From CAYMLL01 sp964390645 (GTDB lineage: Bacteria; Planctomycetota; UBA8108), in NCBI GenBank assembly GCA_964390645.1, contig CAYMLL010000113.1, positions 1-21,454 of the forward strand: a stretch of 21,454 nt of DNA. Direction: 5' to 3'. Made by a program: the position numbers and the translations under genes. Shown one piece after another: positions 13,892 to 21,261 of the stretch (its first letter is position 1; the number at the start of each line of letters is the position of its first letter). The notes under the pieces are model-generated. The model had not been told where the DNA came from. It ran no database searches and was given only the letters and a program-made list of their open reading frames with translations.

Positions 13892-14896
13892 TCAGAGCTC
13901 GTCGTCGTCGTCGACACCGTCGATCCGGACCTGGGGCGCGTCTTCGAAGTGGGCTCCCTCCGACCGCAGGTGGCGTCTCGAGGTGGCGGCGTGGCCGGAG
14001 TGGTCGTCGAACAGCCAGCCGTAGCGATCCATCCACGGGGAGCGCGTTGGTATGAAGGGCACGCCATCGGGGTTGTCCTCGAGTTGCTCGATCGCGTCCT
14101 GGATCACGGGCTGCATGCCGCCGAAGTCACGCCGGAGGATCTCTCGCAGCGGGTCCAGGCTCTCGCGGTCGCCGAGACGAGCGATGGCCGAGATCGCGGC
14201 CTCGAGCGAGCTTTCCGTGGGGTCGAGATGGCGTTCGCGCGCTATGCGCTCTCGCAGGAACTGACGGACACGTTCGACGAAGCCGCCGTGGCCCCCGAGG
14301 ACATTGCCTCCGGAGATATTGCCTCCGGAGATATTGCCTCCGGAGATATTGCCTCCGGAGACATTGCCTCCGGAGACATTGCCTCCGGGGACATTGCCTC
14401 CCGGGACGTTGCGAAGCTGTTCGCTCTCTTCCCGCTCGTCGTTGGCGAACTCGTGTTCGACGAGCCCGGATTCGCCGAGAAGGCGGTAGCCCTCGCGACG
14501 AAGATGGCGCCCAGGCTCCTCGTCGAGCCACTCCATCAACGATTCGAGTGCCGTGGGGCCGATGCGCAGGAGTGCCACTGATGCGGCGTCCTGCAGTGTC
14601 TCGTCGTCGTCGATAGCGAAGGTGCGCAGCAGGACGTCGATCGCCGCGTGTACACGAGCCTCGCCGAGGATTATCGCGATCCATGACGACGCGTCGGTGT
14701 CGTCTATGAACTCGTCGACCGACGACTCCAGCGTCTCGATCAGCAGGTCCGCGACGCGGTCGTCGGAGCTCGCTCGCTCGACCAGTTCACGGACAGCGGA
14801 CTCGAACTCGCCGGACTCTTCCTCGAAGAGCGTCCGAATAGTCGGGTCGCCGACCTCGTCTCGCAGGAAGGAGAAGCCTTCGTCGAGGGGATTCAT
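13892..14896 (-). CDS. HEAT-like repeat protein with an internal pentapeptide-type repeat
   Basis: This is a 334-aa protein without signal peptide or membrane segment. Residues about 35-125 and 225-275 look like HEAT repeats: amphipathic helix pairs such as LGEARVHAAIDVLLRTF, ASVALLRIGPTALESLMEWL and ISAIARLGDRESLDPLREIL. Between them (163-202) lie eight units of five residues, N-[VI]-[SP]-G-G, encoded by a 15-bp tandem array. Shifted by one, the units read G-N-I-S-G, close to the pentapeptide-repeat consensus A-[DN]-L-x-x, which folds as a beta helix. The C-terminus is acidic (VDDDDEL). It starts 44 bases after the pseudokinase stop and is likely the last gene of the minus-strand operon. No good Shine-Dalgarno is seen. 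A scaffold or protein-binding role is likely from the fold; the exact function is unknown. Confidence 0.75.
   Translation of the reverse strand: MNPLDEGFSFLRDEVGDPTIRTLFEEESGEFESAVRELVERASSDDRVADLLIETLESSVDEFIDDTDASSWIAIILGEARVHAAIDVLLRTFAIDDDETLQDAASVALLRIGPTALESLMEWLDEEPGRHLRREGYRLLGESGLVEHEFANDEREESEQLRNVPGGNVPGGNVSGGNVSGGNISGGNISGGNISGGNVLGGHGGFVERVRQFLRERIARERHLDPTESSLEAAISAIARLGDRESLDPLREILRRDFGGMQPVIQDAIEQLEDNPDGVPFIPTRSPWMDRYGWLFDDHSGHAATSRRHLRSEGAHFEDAPQVRIDGVDDDDEL
14301..14412. repeat. 15-bp tandem repeat, about 7.5 copies, inside the HEAT-like gene
   Basis: On the plus strand the unit A-[CT]-ATTGCCTCCGGAG starts at 14301, 14316, 14331, 14346, 14361, 14376 and 14391, with a partial eighth copy at 14406. 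The middle copies are identical apart from one transition, and divergence grows toward 14391-14412. This pattern fits recent expansion by slippage. Each unit is five codons, so copy changes keep the reading frame. Confidence 0.95.
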
Positions 14897-14940
14897 CGAG
14901 CAGTACGCGTCAGAGGGGGACGGACGCGAGCATCGAGGGG

Positions 14941-17013
14941 TCAGAGATCATCGTCACTCTCGTCGCCGTCACCCTTTCGCTTCCTCAGCTCCTCGTCCAG
15001 GTCGATGCCGTCGAGGTCGTCATCGTCATCGTCATCTCCGTTGCCCTCCTTGTCGATGGTCGCGCCTTCGGGATCGAAGTCGTCGCCACCGCCCTCGCCG
15101 GAGCCGCCGTCGGCTTGCACCGCCGCTTCGGCTCGGATGCGGTTCATGTAGGCAATCGCCTTGCCTCGGATGCCGGGGTCCCCGTAGCGCTTGACCTCCT
15201 CGGCGACCGCGAGCGCCCTGTCCACGTCGCCCTGGCCGGCGAAGTCGACGATTTTCTGCTCGTCCTTCTTCCAGAGCGCGTCGATTCTGTTCGAGCAGTC
15301 TTCGATCGCCTGGTCGACGACCGCCATCTTTTCCTTGTCGTCCCTGTAGTCGTCCTCGGCTTCGCGGATCGTGTCGATGGCGGGACCGAAGAGACCCGCG
15401 TCAAACTCCTGCTTGTACTTCGCCTGGATCGATCCCCACAGGGCGTTGTCCGTGGTCTCGCTGCTGCCGAGTTCCTGCTCGACGCGTTCGCTGAGATCCG
15501 CGTAGTACGCTGCAAGGATCGCCGAGCGCGGCTTGTTGTGGTAGCTCGTGTCGAGCGCGGATTCGATGCGACCGTGGACGACGAAGGCGCTGCCGCCGTT
15601 GTCGATGGCACTTTGTTGCTGCTGGAGGAAGTTCGTGACCTCTTTCTCTTCGTTGGCCCAGAGATTCCGCCACCGTTCCTTCTGGCCTTCGAGGTGGCGG
15701 GCGATCTTCTTCTGCCTCGCATCCTTTTCGACCTGCTCGGTGACCTCTGACGAGCTGCTCATGCCGAAGACGACGAGGAGCGCTACGACGACGCCAATCG
15801 CGGCGCCGGCGATCGTGAACGCGTAGACTCTCTTCCTGCCCGGGATGACGTGCTCCGCGTCATCGTGACCTTCGTCTTGCCAGTCGTCCTCCGGCATGCG
15901 CGCTCCGCCGGCACGTCGGCCGGTGGGGCTGCGTCCGTCCAGGACTCGTCCGCCGCGGGCGGAGCCGCCAGTTCTCGGCGCCCCAGTTCTCGGCGCCCCA
16001 GTTCTCGGCGCCCCAGTTCTCGACGACCCAGTTCTTGACGACCCGCGACCCGGGTTCCTCGTGGCCGCGTCTGCGCGTTCCGAGGCAGCCCGTCCAGGGG
16101 ACCTCGGTCCCGCGGCCTTCCGTCCGGTCGTTCTCCGTCCCGCAGCATCCCGTCCCGCGGCCTTCCGTGCCGAGGGGCCCGTTCCGGAAGATCTGCGGGT
16201 GGATGGCGGTCCGGCGGGCACGTCGTCGTCATCCCAGTCGTCCCAGTCGTCCTCCACCGGCGAGGGGCGGGGCGAGCCGGCACTTTCGGACGAGGCTACC
16301 TTGCGGACGGATCGTTCGTCGCCCGGACGGGGGCGAAGCTTGGATCGTTGACTCCCTTTCCCCGCGGCCGAGCCGGGGTGCCCGCCGGTGGCGAATCGGG
16401 GAGGTGCCGCAGAGTCCTCTTTCGGAGAAGCCGCGGTGCTTCCGGAAGCCCGAGCGCTCTGTGCGACGACGTTCTGCAGTCGGCGAATGAGCTCGTGGCT
16501 CGATTGCACCCGCTGTTCCGGATCCTTCCTCAGCAGCTCGAGCACCACCGTAGCCACCCCATCGCTGGTTCTCGAGGCCGCGTCGCGGGGATCGGGGGCC
16601 GGGTTGTTCAGGTGCGCGTTGAGGATCGCCTTCGGGTCGTCACCTTGCCTCGGGTCTCCGAAGGGAAGATGACCCGTGAGAACCTGAAACAGCGTGCAGC
16701 CGAGGGAGTAGAGGCTCGAGCGAAAGTCGCCGTCCTCGCCGCGAATCTCCTCCGGCGACGCGTGGGTGGGAAACTCGGCGATGACCGGCAGCGAGATGCC
16801 GTCCGCTTCGTAGGGACGGACTTTGACCTTGCCGTCCGGCCCGACGAGGACACGGTCGGAGCGCAAGACCGGGGCGCGGCGATTCGGAGCCACCGCGGCC
16901 TCGGTCTCGAGTTCCTTGACAAGCCGACTCGCCAGCTGCGCTACCTGCAGAACGGGGAGCGGCCCCTTGGTCTGAAGGAGCTTCTCGAGCGTGGTTTCCT
17001 GGGTCGCTGCCAT
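14941..17013 (-). CDS. Membrane-anchored pseudokinase (kinase C-lobe only) with basic linker and acidic tail
   Basis: This 690-aa protein begins with what resembles the C-lobe of a PknB-type Ser/Thr kinase (about 17-183): an alpha-E-like helix (21-36), DGKVKV, SPEE in place of APE (86-89), DFRSSLYSLGCTLFQVLTG (96-114) and LLRKDPEQRVQSSHEL. The whole N-lobe (glycine loop, VAIK Lys, alpha-C Glu) is absent. The HRD loop is replaced by RRAPVLRSDRVLV, DFG by RPYEADG, and the alpha-F Asp by Ser100, so catalysis is not expected. A long Arg/Ser/Pro/Gly linker follows (185-389, with a five-residue repeat at 325-349), then one transmembrane helix (396-418) and an outward-facing helical domain (423-633), ending in Asp-rich stretches (663-690). 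I prefer ATG 17013 because GGGAG lies 6 bases upstream; ATG 17034 is the alternative. It follows the prenyltransferase gene closely. Confidence 0.8.
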   Translation of the reverse strand: MAATQETTLEKLLQTKGPLPVLQVAQLASRLVKELETEAAVAPNRRAPVLRSDRVLVGPDGKVKVRPYEADGISLPVIAEFPTHASPEEIRGEDGDFRSSLYSLGCTLFQVLTGHLPFGDPRQGDDPKAILNAHLNNPAPDPRDAASRTSDGVATVVLELLRKDPEQRVQSSHELIRRLQNVVAQSARASGSTAASPKEDSAAPPRFATGGHPGSAAGKGSQRSKLRPRPGDERSVRKVASSESAGSPRPSPVEDDWDDWDDDDVPAGPPSTRRSSGTGPSARKAAGRDAAGRRTTGRKAAGPRSPGRAASERADAATRNPGRGSSRTGSSRTGAPRTGAPRTGAPRTGGSARGGRVLDGRSPTGRRAGGARMPEDDWQDEGHDDAEHVIPGRKRVYAFTIAGAAIGVVVALLVVFGMSSSSEVTEQVEKDARQKKIARHLEGQKERWRNLWANEEKEVTNFLQQQQSAIDNGGSAFVVHGRIESALDTSYHNKPRSAILAAYYADLSERVEQELGSSETTDNALWGSIQAKYKQEFDAGLFGPAIDTIREAEDDYRDDKEKMAVVDQAIEDCSNRIDALWKKDEQKIVDFAGQGDVDRALAVAEEVKRYGDPGIRGKAIAYMNRIRAEAAVQADGGSGEGGGDDFDPEGATIDKEGNGDDDDDDDLDGIDLDEELRKRKGDGDESDDDL
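15968..16042. repeat. 15-bp tandem repeat, five copies, inside the pseudokinase linker
   Basis: The unit CCAGTTCTCGGCGCC (plus strand) occurs at 15968, 15983 and 15998 exactly, and at 16013 and 16028 with two or three changes. In the protein it gives repeated G-A-P-R-T then G-S-S-R-T units. It expands the disordered linker by five codons per copy. Confidence 0.92.
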
Positions 17014-17056
17014 CGTCGTCTCCCGCAGAGCCATCCACGGTCCACCGATGGGTTCA

Positions 17057-17917
17057 TCATACTACGACCTGCAGAATCACCGAAGCCATAAAAACGACGC
17101 TGACAAGGCCGTTCAGGGTGAAGAAGGCCAGGTTCACGCGGCTGAGGTCATCGCTGCGGACGAGGTTCTGCTCGTAGGCGAGCAGAACGCCGACGACCGT
17201 CACGCCGCTCCAATAGAACGGTCCGTAAGCGCCGACATGGCCGACCGCGGCGAGGAGGCCGAGGGCGACCACATGGAAGCCGCGGGATACCCACAGCGCG
17301 CGTCCGATGCCGAGGTGACGTGGAATTGAGTGGAGCCCCATGTCGCGGTCGAAGTCGTGATCCTGGCAGGCGTAGATCACGTCGAAGCCGGCGGTCCAGA
17401 AGAGGATCGCCAGGCCGAGGAGTGATGGCTCGAGAGCGAACTCCCCGCGAACCGCGATCCAGGCTCCCAGCGGCGAGAGGCCGAGCGCTGCGCCGAGCAC
17501 GATGTGTGACAGGAACGTGAAACGTTTCGTTGCGGAGTAGCCGAGCAGCACGACGAGCGCGATGGGCGAGAGGACAAAGGCCAGGTCGTTGATCCACCAG
17601 GCGACGGCGACGAAGGTGGCGGCGGACACGAATGTCGCCCAGCCCATGAAGCCACGGGACAGTCGCCCTGCCGGGACGGAGCGCGTGGCGGTTCGCGGGT
17701 TGGCCGCGTCGAGGTCTGCGTCGATGACACGGTTGAAGGACATCGCCGACGTCCGCGCTGCGACGCACGCAAGAAGGACCTTGCCGAGCACGTCGATCGC
17801 CGGCAGGCCGTCTGCGGCGAGAAAGGCGGCCGCAGTCGCGAAGGGCAGCGCGAAGATCGAGTGGCTCAGCTTGATCGCCTCACCGAACTCACGCAGCGTG
17901 TCGAACCGTCGGCTCAT
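17057..17917 (-). CDS. ubiA: UbiA-family polyprenyltransferase, probably for menaquinone (MqnP-like)
   Basis: This 286-aa integral membrane enzyme joins a polyprenyl diphosphate to an aromatic acceptor. Both Asp-rich Mg-diphosphate motifs are intact: NRVIDADLD (Asn62, Asp66, Asp70) and the second, YACQDHDFDRD (Asp186, Asp190). Eight or nine hydrophobic helices span the protein, and the conserved FALPFA segment (22-27) is near the N-terminus. Length is standard. The ATG (17917-17915) overlaps the TGA of ubiX in an ATGA junction, so translation is coupled. With ubiX and a UbiE/MenG methyltransferase in the same operon and no ubiquinone hydroxylases, menaquinone synthesis is likely, through 1,4-dihydroxy-6-naphthoate in the futalosine route (inference). 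4-Hydroxybenzoate prenyltransferase is the alternative name. Confidence 0.92.
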   Translation of the reverse strand: MSRRFDTLREFGEAIKLSHSIFALPFATAAAFLAADGLPAIDVLGKVLLACVAARTSAMSFNRVIDADLDAANPRTATRSVPAGRLSRGFMGWATFVSAATFVAVAWWINDLAFVLSPIALVVLLGYSATKRFTFLSHIVLGAALGLSPLGAWIAVRGEFALEPSLLGLAILFWTAGFDVIYACQDHDFDRDMGLHSIPRHLGIGRALWVSRGFHVVALGLLAAVGHVGAYGPFYWSGVTVVGVLLAYEQNLVRSDDLSRVNLAFFTLNGLVSVVFMASVILQVVV

Positions 17918-18513
17918 GGCTCCGGAGACTCTCCCCAGCGAGGGATCAGCGAATTGTCGATTCCCAGCGCGTCGAGAACGCGGGATACGACGAAGTCGAC
18001 GCAGTCGTCGACGTTCTTCGGATGTTGATAGAAGGCGGGGGCCGGCGGCAGCACTGTCGCACCGGCTCTGGCGAGCCGGAGCAGGTTTTCGAGATGGATC
18101 ACTGACAGTGGCGTCTCGCGTGGCACGATGACGAGCGGGCGGCGCTCCTTGATGGTGACGTCGGCGCCGCGGTGAATCACGTTCAGTGAGACGCCTGCCG
18201 CGATGCTACCGACCGTTCCCATCGACGCGGGGATCACGGCCATGCCCTGGAAGCGGGACGTGCCGCTGCAGAAGGGAAGGGTGAAGTCCTTCTCGGCGCA
18301 GAGGGTGAGCAACTCGCGGTTCGTCTCCCCCCAGGGGTCGCTTCCCGGCGGCAAGTCGAGCTCCTCACGGATCACGAGACGCGCCGCCGCAGACACCGCG
18401 ACGAATACACGTCTTTCGCCGGCGAGGAGGCGTTCGACGAGTCGCTGTGCGTAGATGACGCCCGACGCGCCGGTGACCCCGACGATGATCGGAAGCCTCT
18501 CCTCGTTCGTCAT
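17914..18513 (-). CDS. ubiX: Flavin prenyltransferase UbiX (prenylated-FMN synthase)
   Basis: This 199-aa flavoprotein makes the prenylated FMN cofactor used by UbiD-type decarboxylases. FMN-binding and active-site motifs are all visible: VGVTGASGVIYAQRL (11-25), VIPASMGTVGSIAAG (93-107), RPLVIVPRETPLS (125-137) and PPAPAFY (156-162). Length is normal for the family. ATG at 18513 lies 3 bases after the stop of the preceding gene, and its stop overlaps the start of the prenyltransferase, so it sits in the middle of a coupled operon. The UbiD partner is not in the window. In the futalosine menaquinone route this pair (MqnM/MqnL type) would remove the acid group after prenylation. Confidence 0.95.
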   Translation of the reverse strand: MTNEERLPIIVGVTGASGVIYAQRLVERLLAGERRVFVAVSAAARLVIREELDLPPGSDPWGETNRELLTLCAEKDFTLPFCSGTSRFQGMAVIPASMGTVGSIAAGVSLNVIHRGADVTIKERRPLVIVPRETPLSVIHLENLLRLARAGATVLPPAPAFYQHPKNVDDCVDFVVSRVLDALGIDNSLIPRWGESPEP

Positions 18514-18516
18514 CGC

Positions 18517-19374
18517 TCAGCTCTCCTCGTCCTGCGTCCCGGCCCAGTAGAGGAACCAGCGGTCGCGGTTCGCGGCCTCCTTCTCGCTGTCCACCAGCAG
18601 CCGGTCTGGCCGAGGATCCTCGAGGAGCTCCTCGAGAGCTTCGAGCCGGCAGTCGTCCGGGAGTCTCCGCACGAGGTCGTCCAGCAACAGCAGGAGGTTC
18701 TCGAGGCTGTTCTGCGTCTTGCGCTCTCCCAGGCCGGCGAATCCCAGATCCTCGCGCACGCAGCGGAACGCGCGCAGCGGTGACCGCGCGTAGAGTGTCA
18801 GGACGATGCTCATGCCATCGAGGCTTTGCTCCTCCAGGCGCCGAGTGAAGGTCCTGGTGAGCCACGTGAATCGATCGATGGTGGCGTCTTCGACGCCGTC
18901 GGTCCGGGCGTCTTTCTCCTGCTCCACTGACATCCGGACCACCGAGAAACAGGATGGAAAGTCGTCGCAAATAACGTNNNNNNNNNNCTCGTCGTCGTGC
19001 TCGCGGCTTTGCGGCAGTCCGTGAAGCGTGGCGCCGACGACGTTCGATCGCGGCACGCGCGAGGCCGGGCCGAGCGGGTGCTCGAAGACGAGGTCGTCGG
19101 CGTCGAAGGAGATGCCGCTGGCACGGGTTGAGCGACCGATCGAGGTGAGTCGGTCGGTCGGCACGATCGCCGTCTTCACGCCCGCCTCGGCGAGGGTGGC
19201 GGCGATAGGCCAGAGGCGCTCCGCCGGCTCGCACGGAACGATGATACCGCCGTGTTCCCTTGCGGCGGCCGCTGACTCGATCGGGTGGAGCGTCAGATGG
19301 CGTTCGAGCGCGGCACGGATCAGATCGGCGGAGGGGGCGGCGTTGGCGGGTGAGAGGATCAGGGCGGAGCTCAC
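18517..19374 (-). CDS. Unrecognised protein interrupted by an assembly gap
   Basis: The frame is open on both sides of ten N at 18978-18987: an N-terminal part of about 129 residues and a C-terminal part of about 150. The apparent 285-aa length assumes the gap really is 10 bases, which is unlikely. The N-terminal part has an alpha/beta look (EHGGIIVPCEPAERLWPIAA, AEAGVKTAIVPTD). The C-terminal part is helical and charged, ending near RWFLYWAG. I recognise no catalytic motif. The start is GTG (19374-19372), overlapping the TGA of the methyltransferase; its stop is 3 bases before ubiX. Its position between two quinone genes suggests a role tied to that pathway or a lineage-specific conserved gene, but this is not established. 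Two separate genes meeting in the gap is an alternative; ATG 18936 could start the second. Confidence 0.6.
   Translation of the reverse strand: MSSALILSPANAAPSADLIRAALERHLTLHPIESAAAAREHGGIIVPCEPAERLWPIAATLAEAGVKTAIVPTDRLTSIGRSTRASGISFDADDLVFEHPLGPASRVPRSNVVGATLHGLPQSREHDDEXXXXVICDDFPSCFSVVRMSVEQEKDARTDGVEDATIDRFTWLTRTFTRRLEEQSLDGMSIVLTLYARSPLRAFRCVREDLGFAGLGERKTQNSLENLLLLLDDLVRRLPDDCRLEALEELLEDPRPDRLLVDSEKEAANRDRWFLYWAGTQDEES
18978..18987. other. Assembly gap (ten N)
   Basis: A run of exactly ten N sits inside the unrecognised gene. Such a fixed-length run is usually a scaffolding placeholder, so the true distance is unknown. The adjoining bases at 18935-18977 are less GC-rich than the surroundings, which may reflect poor contig ends. 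Confidence 0.98.
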
Positions 19375-20138
19375 GGCACGGTCGTCTCTGCCGCCGACCC
19401 GACGGTGGTGGTCGTGCTACCGGCGACGCCGACGTGGAGCGCGGCGATTCCGGCGGTCAGCAGGCGGTAGGCGACCTGGTCGAAGCCGGCCGAGCGCATC
19501 GACTCGGCGAGGCCGTCGGGCGCAGGGAAGTTCTCGACCGAGGCCGGCAGGTAGGAGTACGCTTCGTTCGCCGCGGAGCTTCTCGATATCCAGCGCCCGA
19601 TTCGCGGCAGCATACGGTGAAAGTAGAGGCGATAGAGTCCTCGCAAGGGCGCGAAGCGCGGCGTCGTGAACTCGAGGACCGCGCAGCGCCCTCCCGGTCG
19701 CAGCACGCGACGCATCTCGACGAGGCCGCGCTCGAGATCGCAGACGTTGCGGATCCCGAAGGCGACGGTGACCGCATCGAAGCTCGCGCTGTCGAAGGGA
19801 AGCGAGAGGGTGTCGGCCACGAGAAGCTCCAGGCGGCTCTCGTCGCGTCTGCGTCGCTTGTCCTCGCCGATGCGCAGCATCTCCTCGCAGAAGTCGGTGC
19901 CGACGACGCTGCCTCCGGCCTCGGCGGACACGTGCCGGCAGAGCTCGAGCGCGAGATCCGCCGTGCCGGTGCAGACGTCGAGTACGCGGGCGTCCGGCGA
20001 GAGCTCGAGCGCTCGCGCCGTATGGCGTCGCCAGCGTCGATCGATGTTGAGGCTCAGCACATGGTTGAGCAGATCGTAGCGCCGGGAGATTCCGGCGAAC
20101 ATGCTCCGGATTCGGGCACTTTCCTTCGAGACGTCCAT
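19371..20138 (-). CDS. ubiE: Demethylmenaquinone methyltransferase (UbiE/MenG family)
   Basis: This 255-aa class I SAM-dependent methyltransferase performs the last C-methylation of menaquinone (or of ubiquinol precursors). The family signatures are clear: FAGISRRYDLLNHVLS (14-29), SAM motif VLDVCTGTADLAL (52-64), VAFGIRNV (125-132), LEFTTP (155-160) and YSYLPASVENFP (194-205). About 17 residues, rich in Thr and Ser, extend beyond the usual end. It is the first gene of the minus-strand operon. ATG at 20138 is the only start that keeps the N-terminal family helix; the leader before it is A/T-rich (ACTATATCTTC) and lacks a Shine-Dalgarno, so leaderless or short-leader translation is possible. 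Confidence 0.95.
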   Translation of the reverse strand: MDVSKESARIRSMFAGISRRYDLLNHVLSLNIDRRWRRHTARALELSPDARVLDVCTGTADLALELCRHVSAEAGGSVVGTDFCEEMLRIGEDKRRRRDESRLELLVADTLSLPFDSASFDAVTVAFGIRNVCDLERGLVEMRRVLRPGGRCAVLEFTTPRFAPLRGLYRLYFHRMLPRIGRWISRSSAANEAYSYLPASVENFPAPDGLAESMRSAGFDQVAYRLLTAGIAALHVGVAGSTTTTVGSAAETTVP

Positions 20139-20152
20139 GGAAGAAGATATAG

Positions 20153-20181
20153 TTGAAGACGCGACCCCGTCCGATTGTCAT
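20153..20181 (+). promoter_or_regulatory. Candidate promoter for the secreted-protein/murQ operon
   Basis: TTGAAG (20153-20158) and TGTCAT (20176-20181), four consensus matches each, are separated by 17 bases. The predicted start near 20188 leaves a leader of about 42 bases that ends with a strong ribosome binding site. It lies in the 91-base divergent gap with the methyltransferase gene. Confidence 0.4.
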
Positions 20182-20216
20182 ACTGATCGGCGGAATCCGG
20201 GTATCGTAACGCAATC

Positions 20217-20222
20217 GGAGGG
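20217..20222 (+). promoter_or_regulatory. Strong ribosome binding site fixing the start at 20230
   Basis: GGAGGG at 20217-20222 lies 7 bases before ATG 20230. It is the best Shine-Dalgarno in the window and rules out the longer in-frame start at 20101, which would read through the promoter and into the opposite gene. Confidence 0.85.
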
Positions 20223-20229
20223 AATATCC

Positions 20230-21261
20230 ATGCGGTGCGAAGCGACGGGGGGGCTCGTCGGGGGCTCCACGGGCATCCTGACAGTCCTGTTGATCCTCGG
20301 CTCCTCGATCATCGACGCCGGTGTGAACCTCGAGCCGGCGACGCGTGTAGGGAGCAAGAAGGAACTCGCCTGGCAGCCGCTGGTCGCGGGCCTCGATCGT
20401 GTGCGTGCGACCTACCGGCCGGCCCTCCTTTGGTACGAGGGCACGCGGAAGAGCGACGACGTCGAGGGCGACCTCGTCGAGTTGCTCTCGTACTCGACGT
20501 TGCGCTCGACGGTCGGGCGCTGTGTTCTCATACGCATCGGCGACGAGGATCTGACCAGGATCTACCCGGCTCCTCCGTCCGGCCCGCGAATCCTCGCGAA
20601 GGGGTCGCGCAAGCCCCGCAAGGCCGCAGGGAGGGCGGGCGTGAAGGGCAAGGAGAAGAAGGCCGCGGCCGTGAGAGACCCTGCCCTCGAGCCCAGGCGC
20701 GAGGCGAAGACCGAGACTGTCGGCGACCGCTTGCGTCTGCCGGCGGGCCAGCCTGCGCTGCTCGTTCTGGACTTCCGCGAGCGGATCGTCGAACGCTACG
20801 ATGCCGGGGTGCCCAGGCGCAGCCGGCTGAGCCCGAGGTTGAAGAAGATCCTCAAGATCAACACCTATCTTTCGAGACGGGCCCGGCCGGTCGAGAAGGC
20901 GCTCGTCGAGTCGCGCAAGGCGTTCGAGGTCGGGAACTCGCGTGCGGCGATTCTCAAGGTGCGGGATCTCGAGTCTCCGAAGATCCGCAAGAGCCTCGAC
21001 CCGGTGCTCCAGGGGTGGTCGGCCGAGGTGATCAAGGAGTACCGCGATCGAGCCGGCAAGCTTCTGGCGGAGGCCGAGAGCCTCGAGAAGGACGGAGACC
21101 GCCTCAAGGCCGACAGCGCGCTGAAGTACAACAAGGCGCTCAACGCTTACCAGAGAATCGCGCGGGACTTTCCGTTCAAGGACGTCGCGCGGAAGGCCAA
21201 TCAGCGCCAAGGAGAGATCCTCCGCAAGCTGTCGCTGACGGGAAACCCGTTCGGAAAGTGA
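20230..21261 (+). CDS. Secreted or membrane-anchored protein, possible thioredoxin-like fold plus helical repeat
   Basis: This 343-aa protein has an N-terminal hydrophobic segment (about 10-31) that could be a signal peptide or anchor. Residues about 46-192 alternate strands and helices. PALLWYEG (64-71), GRCVLIRIGD (97-106) and LPAGQPALLVLDFRERIVERY (170-190, split by a Pro before the strand) resemble the order of a thioredoxin fold, but no CxxC is present, so no redox role is implied. A Lys/Arg-rich stretch (122-150) interrupts this domain. The C-terminal part (205-335) is helical and charged, with TPR-like AYQRIARDFPFKDVARKA. I do not recognise the family. Its TGA overlaps the GTG start of murQ, which suggests a function linked to peptidoglycan turnover (inference). 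Confidence 0.7.
   Translation: MRCEATGGLVGGSTGILTVLLILGSSIIDAGVNLEPATRVGSKKELAWQPLVAGLDRVRATYRPALLWYEGTRKSDDVEGDLVELLSYSTLRSTVGRCVLIRIGDEDLTRIYPAPPSGPRILAKGSRKPRKAAGRAGVKGKEKKAAAVRDPALEPRREAKTETVGDRLRLPAGQPALLVLDFRERIVERYDAGVPRRSRLSPRLKKILKINTYLSRRARPVEKALVESRKAFEVGNSRAAILKVRDLESPKIRKSLDPVLQGWSAEVIKEYRDRAGKLLAEAESLEKDGDRLKADSALKYNKALNAYQRIARDFPFKDVARKANQRQGEILRKLSLTGNPFGK

Noticed and set aside
14301..14412. CRISPR-like array
   Set aside because: The units are contiguous 15-mers with no spacers and are translated in frame; it is a tandem repeat.
13490..14581. Plus-strand frame of 363 aa over the HEAT-like gene, including repeated DIASG units
   Set aside because: The repeat is open in several frames. 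Only the minus-strand frame gives HEAT-like helices and fits the operon, so this frame is a shadow.
19417..21210. 597-aa minus-strand frame across the methyltransferase and the divergent region
   Set aside because: It crosses the divergent promoter region and overlaps two supported genes in other frames; composition is Arg-rich shadow.
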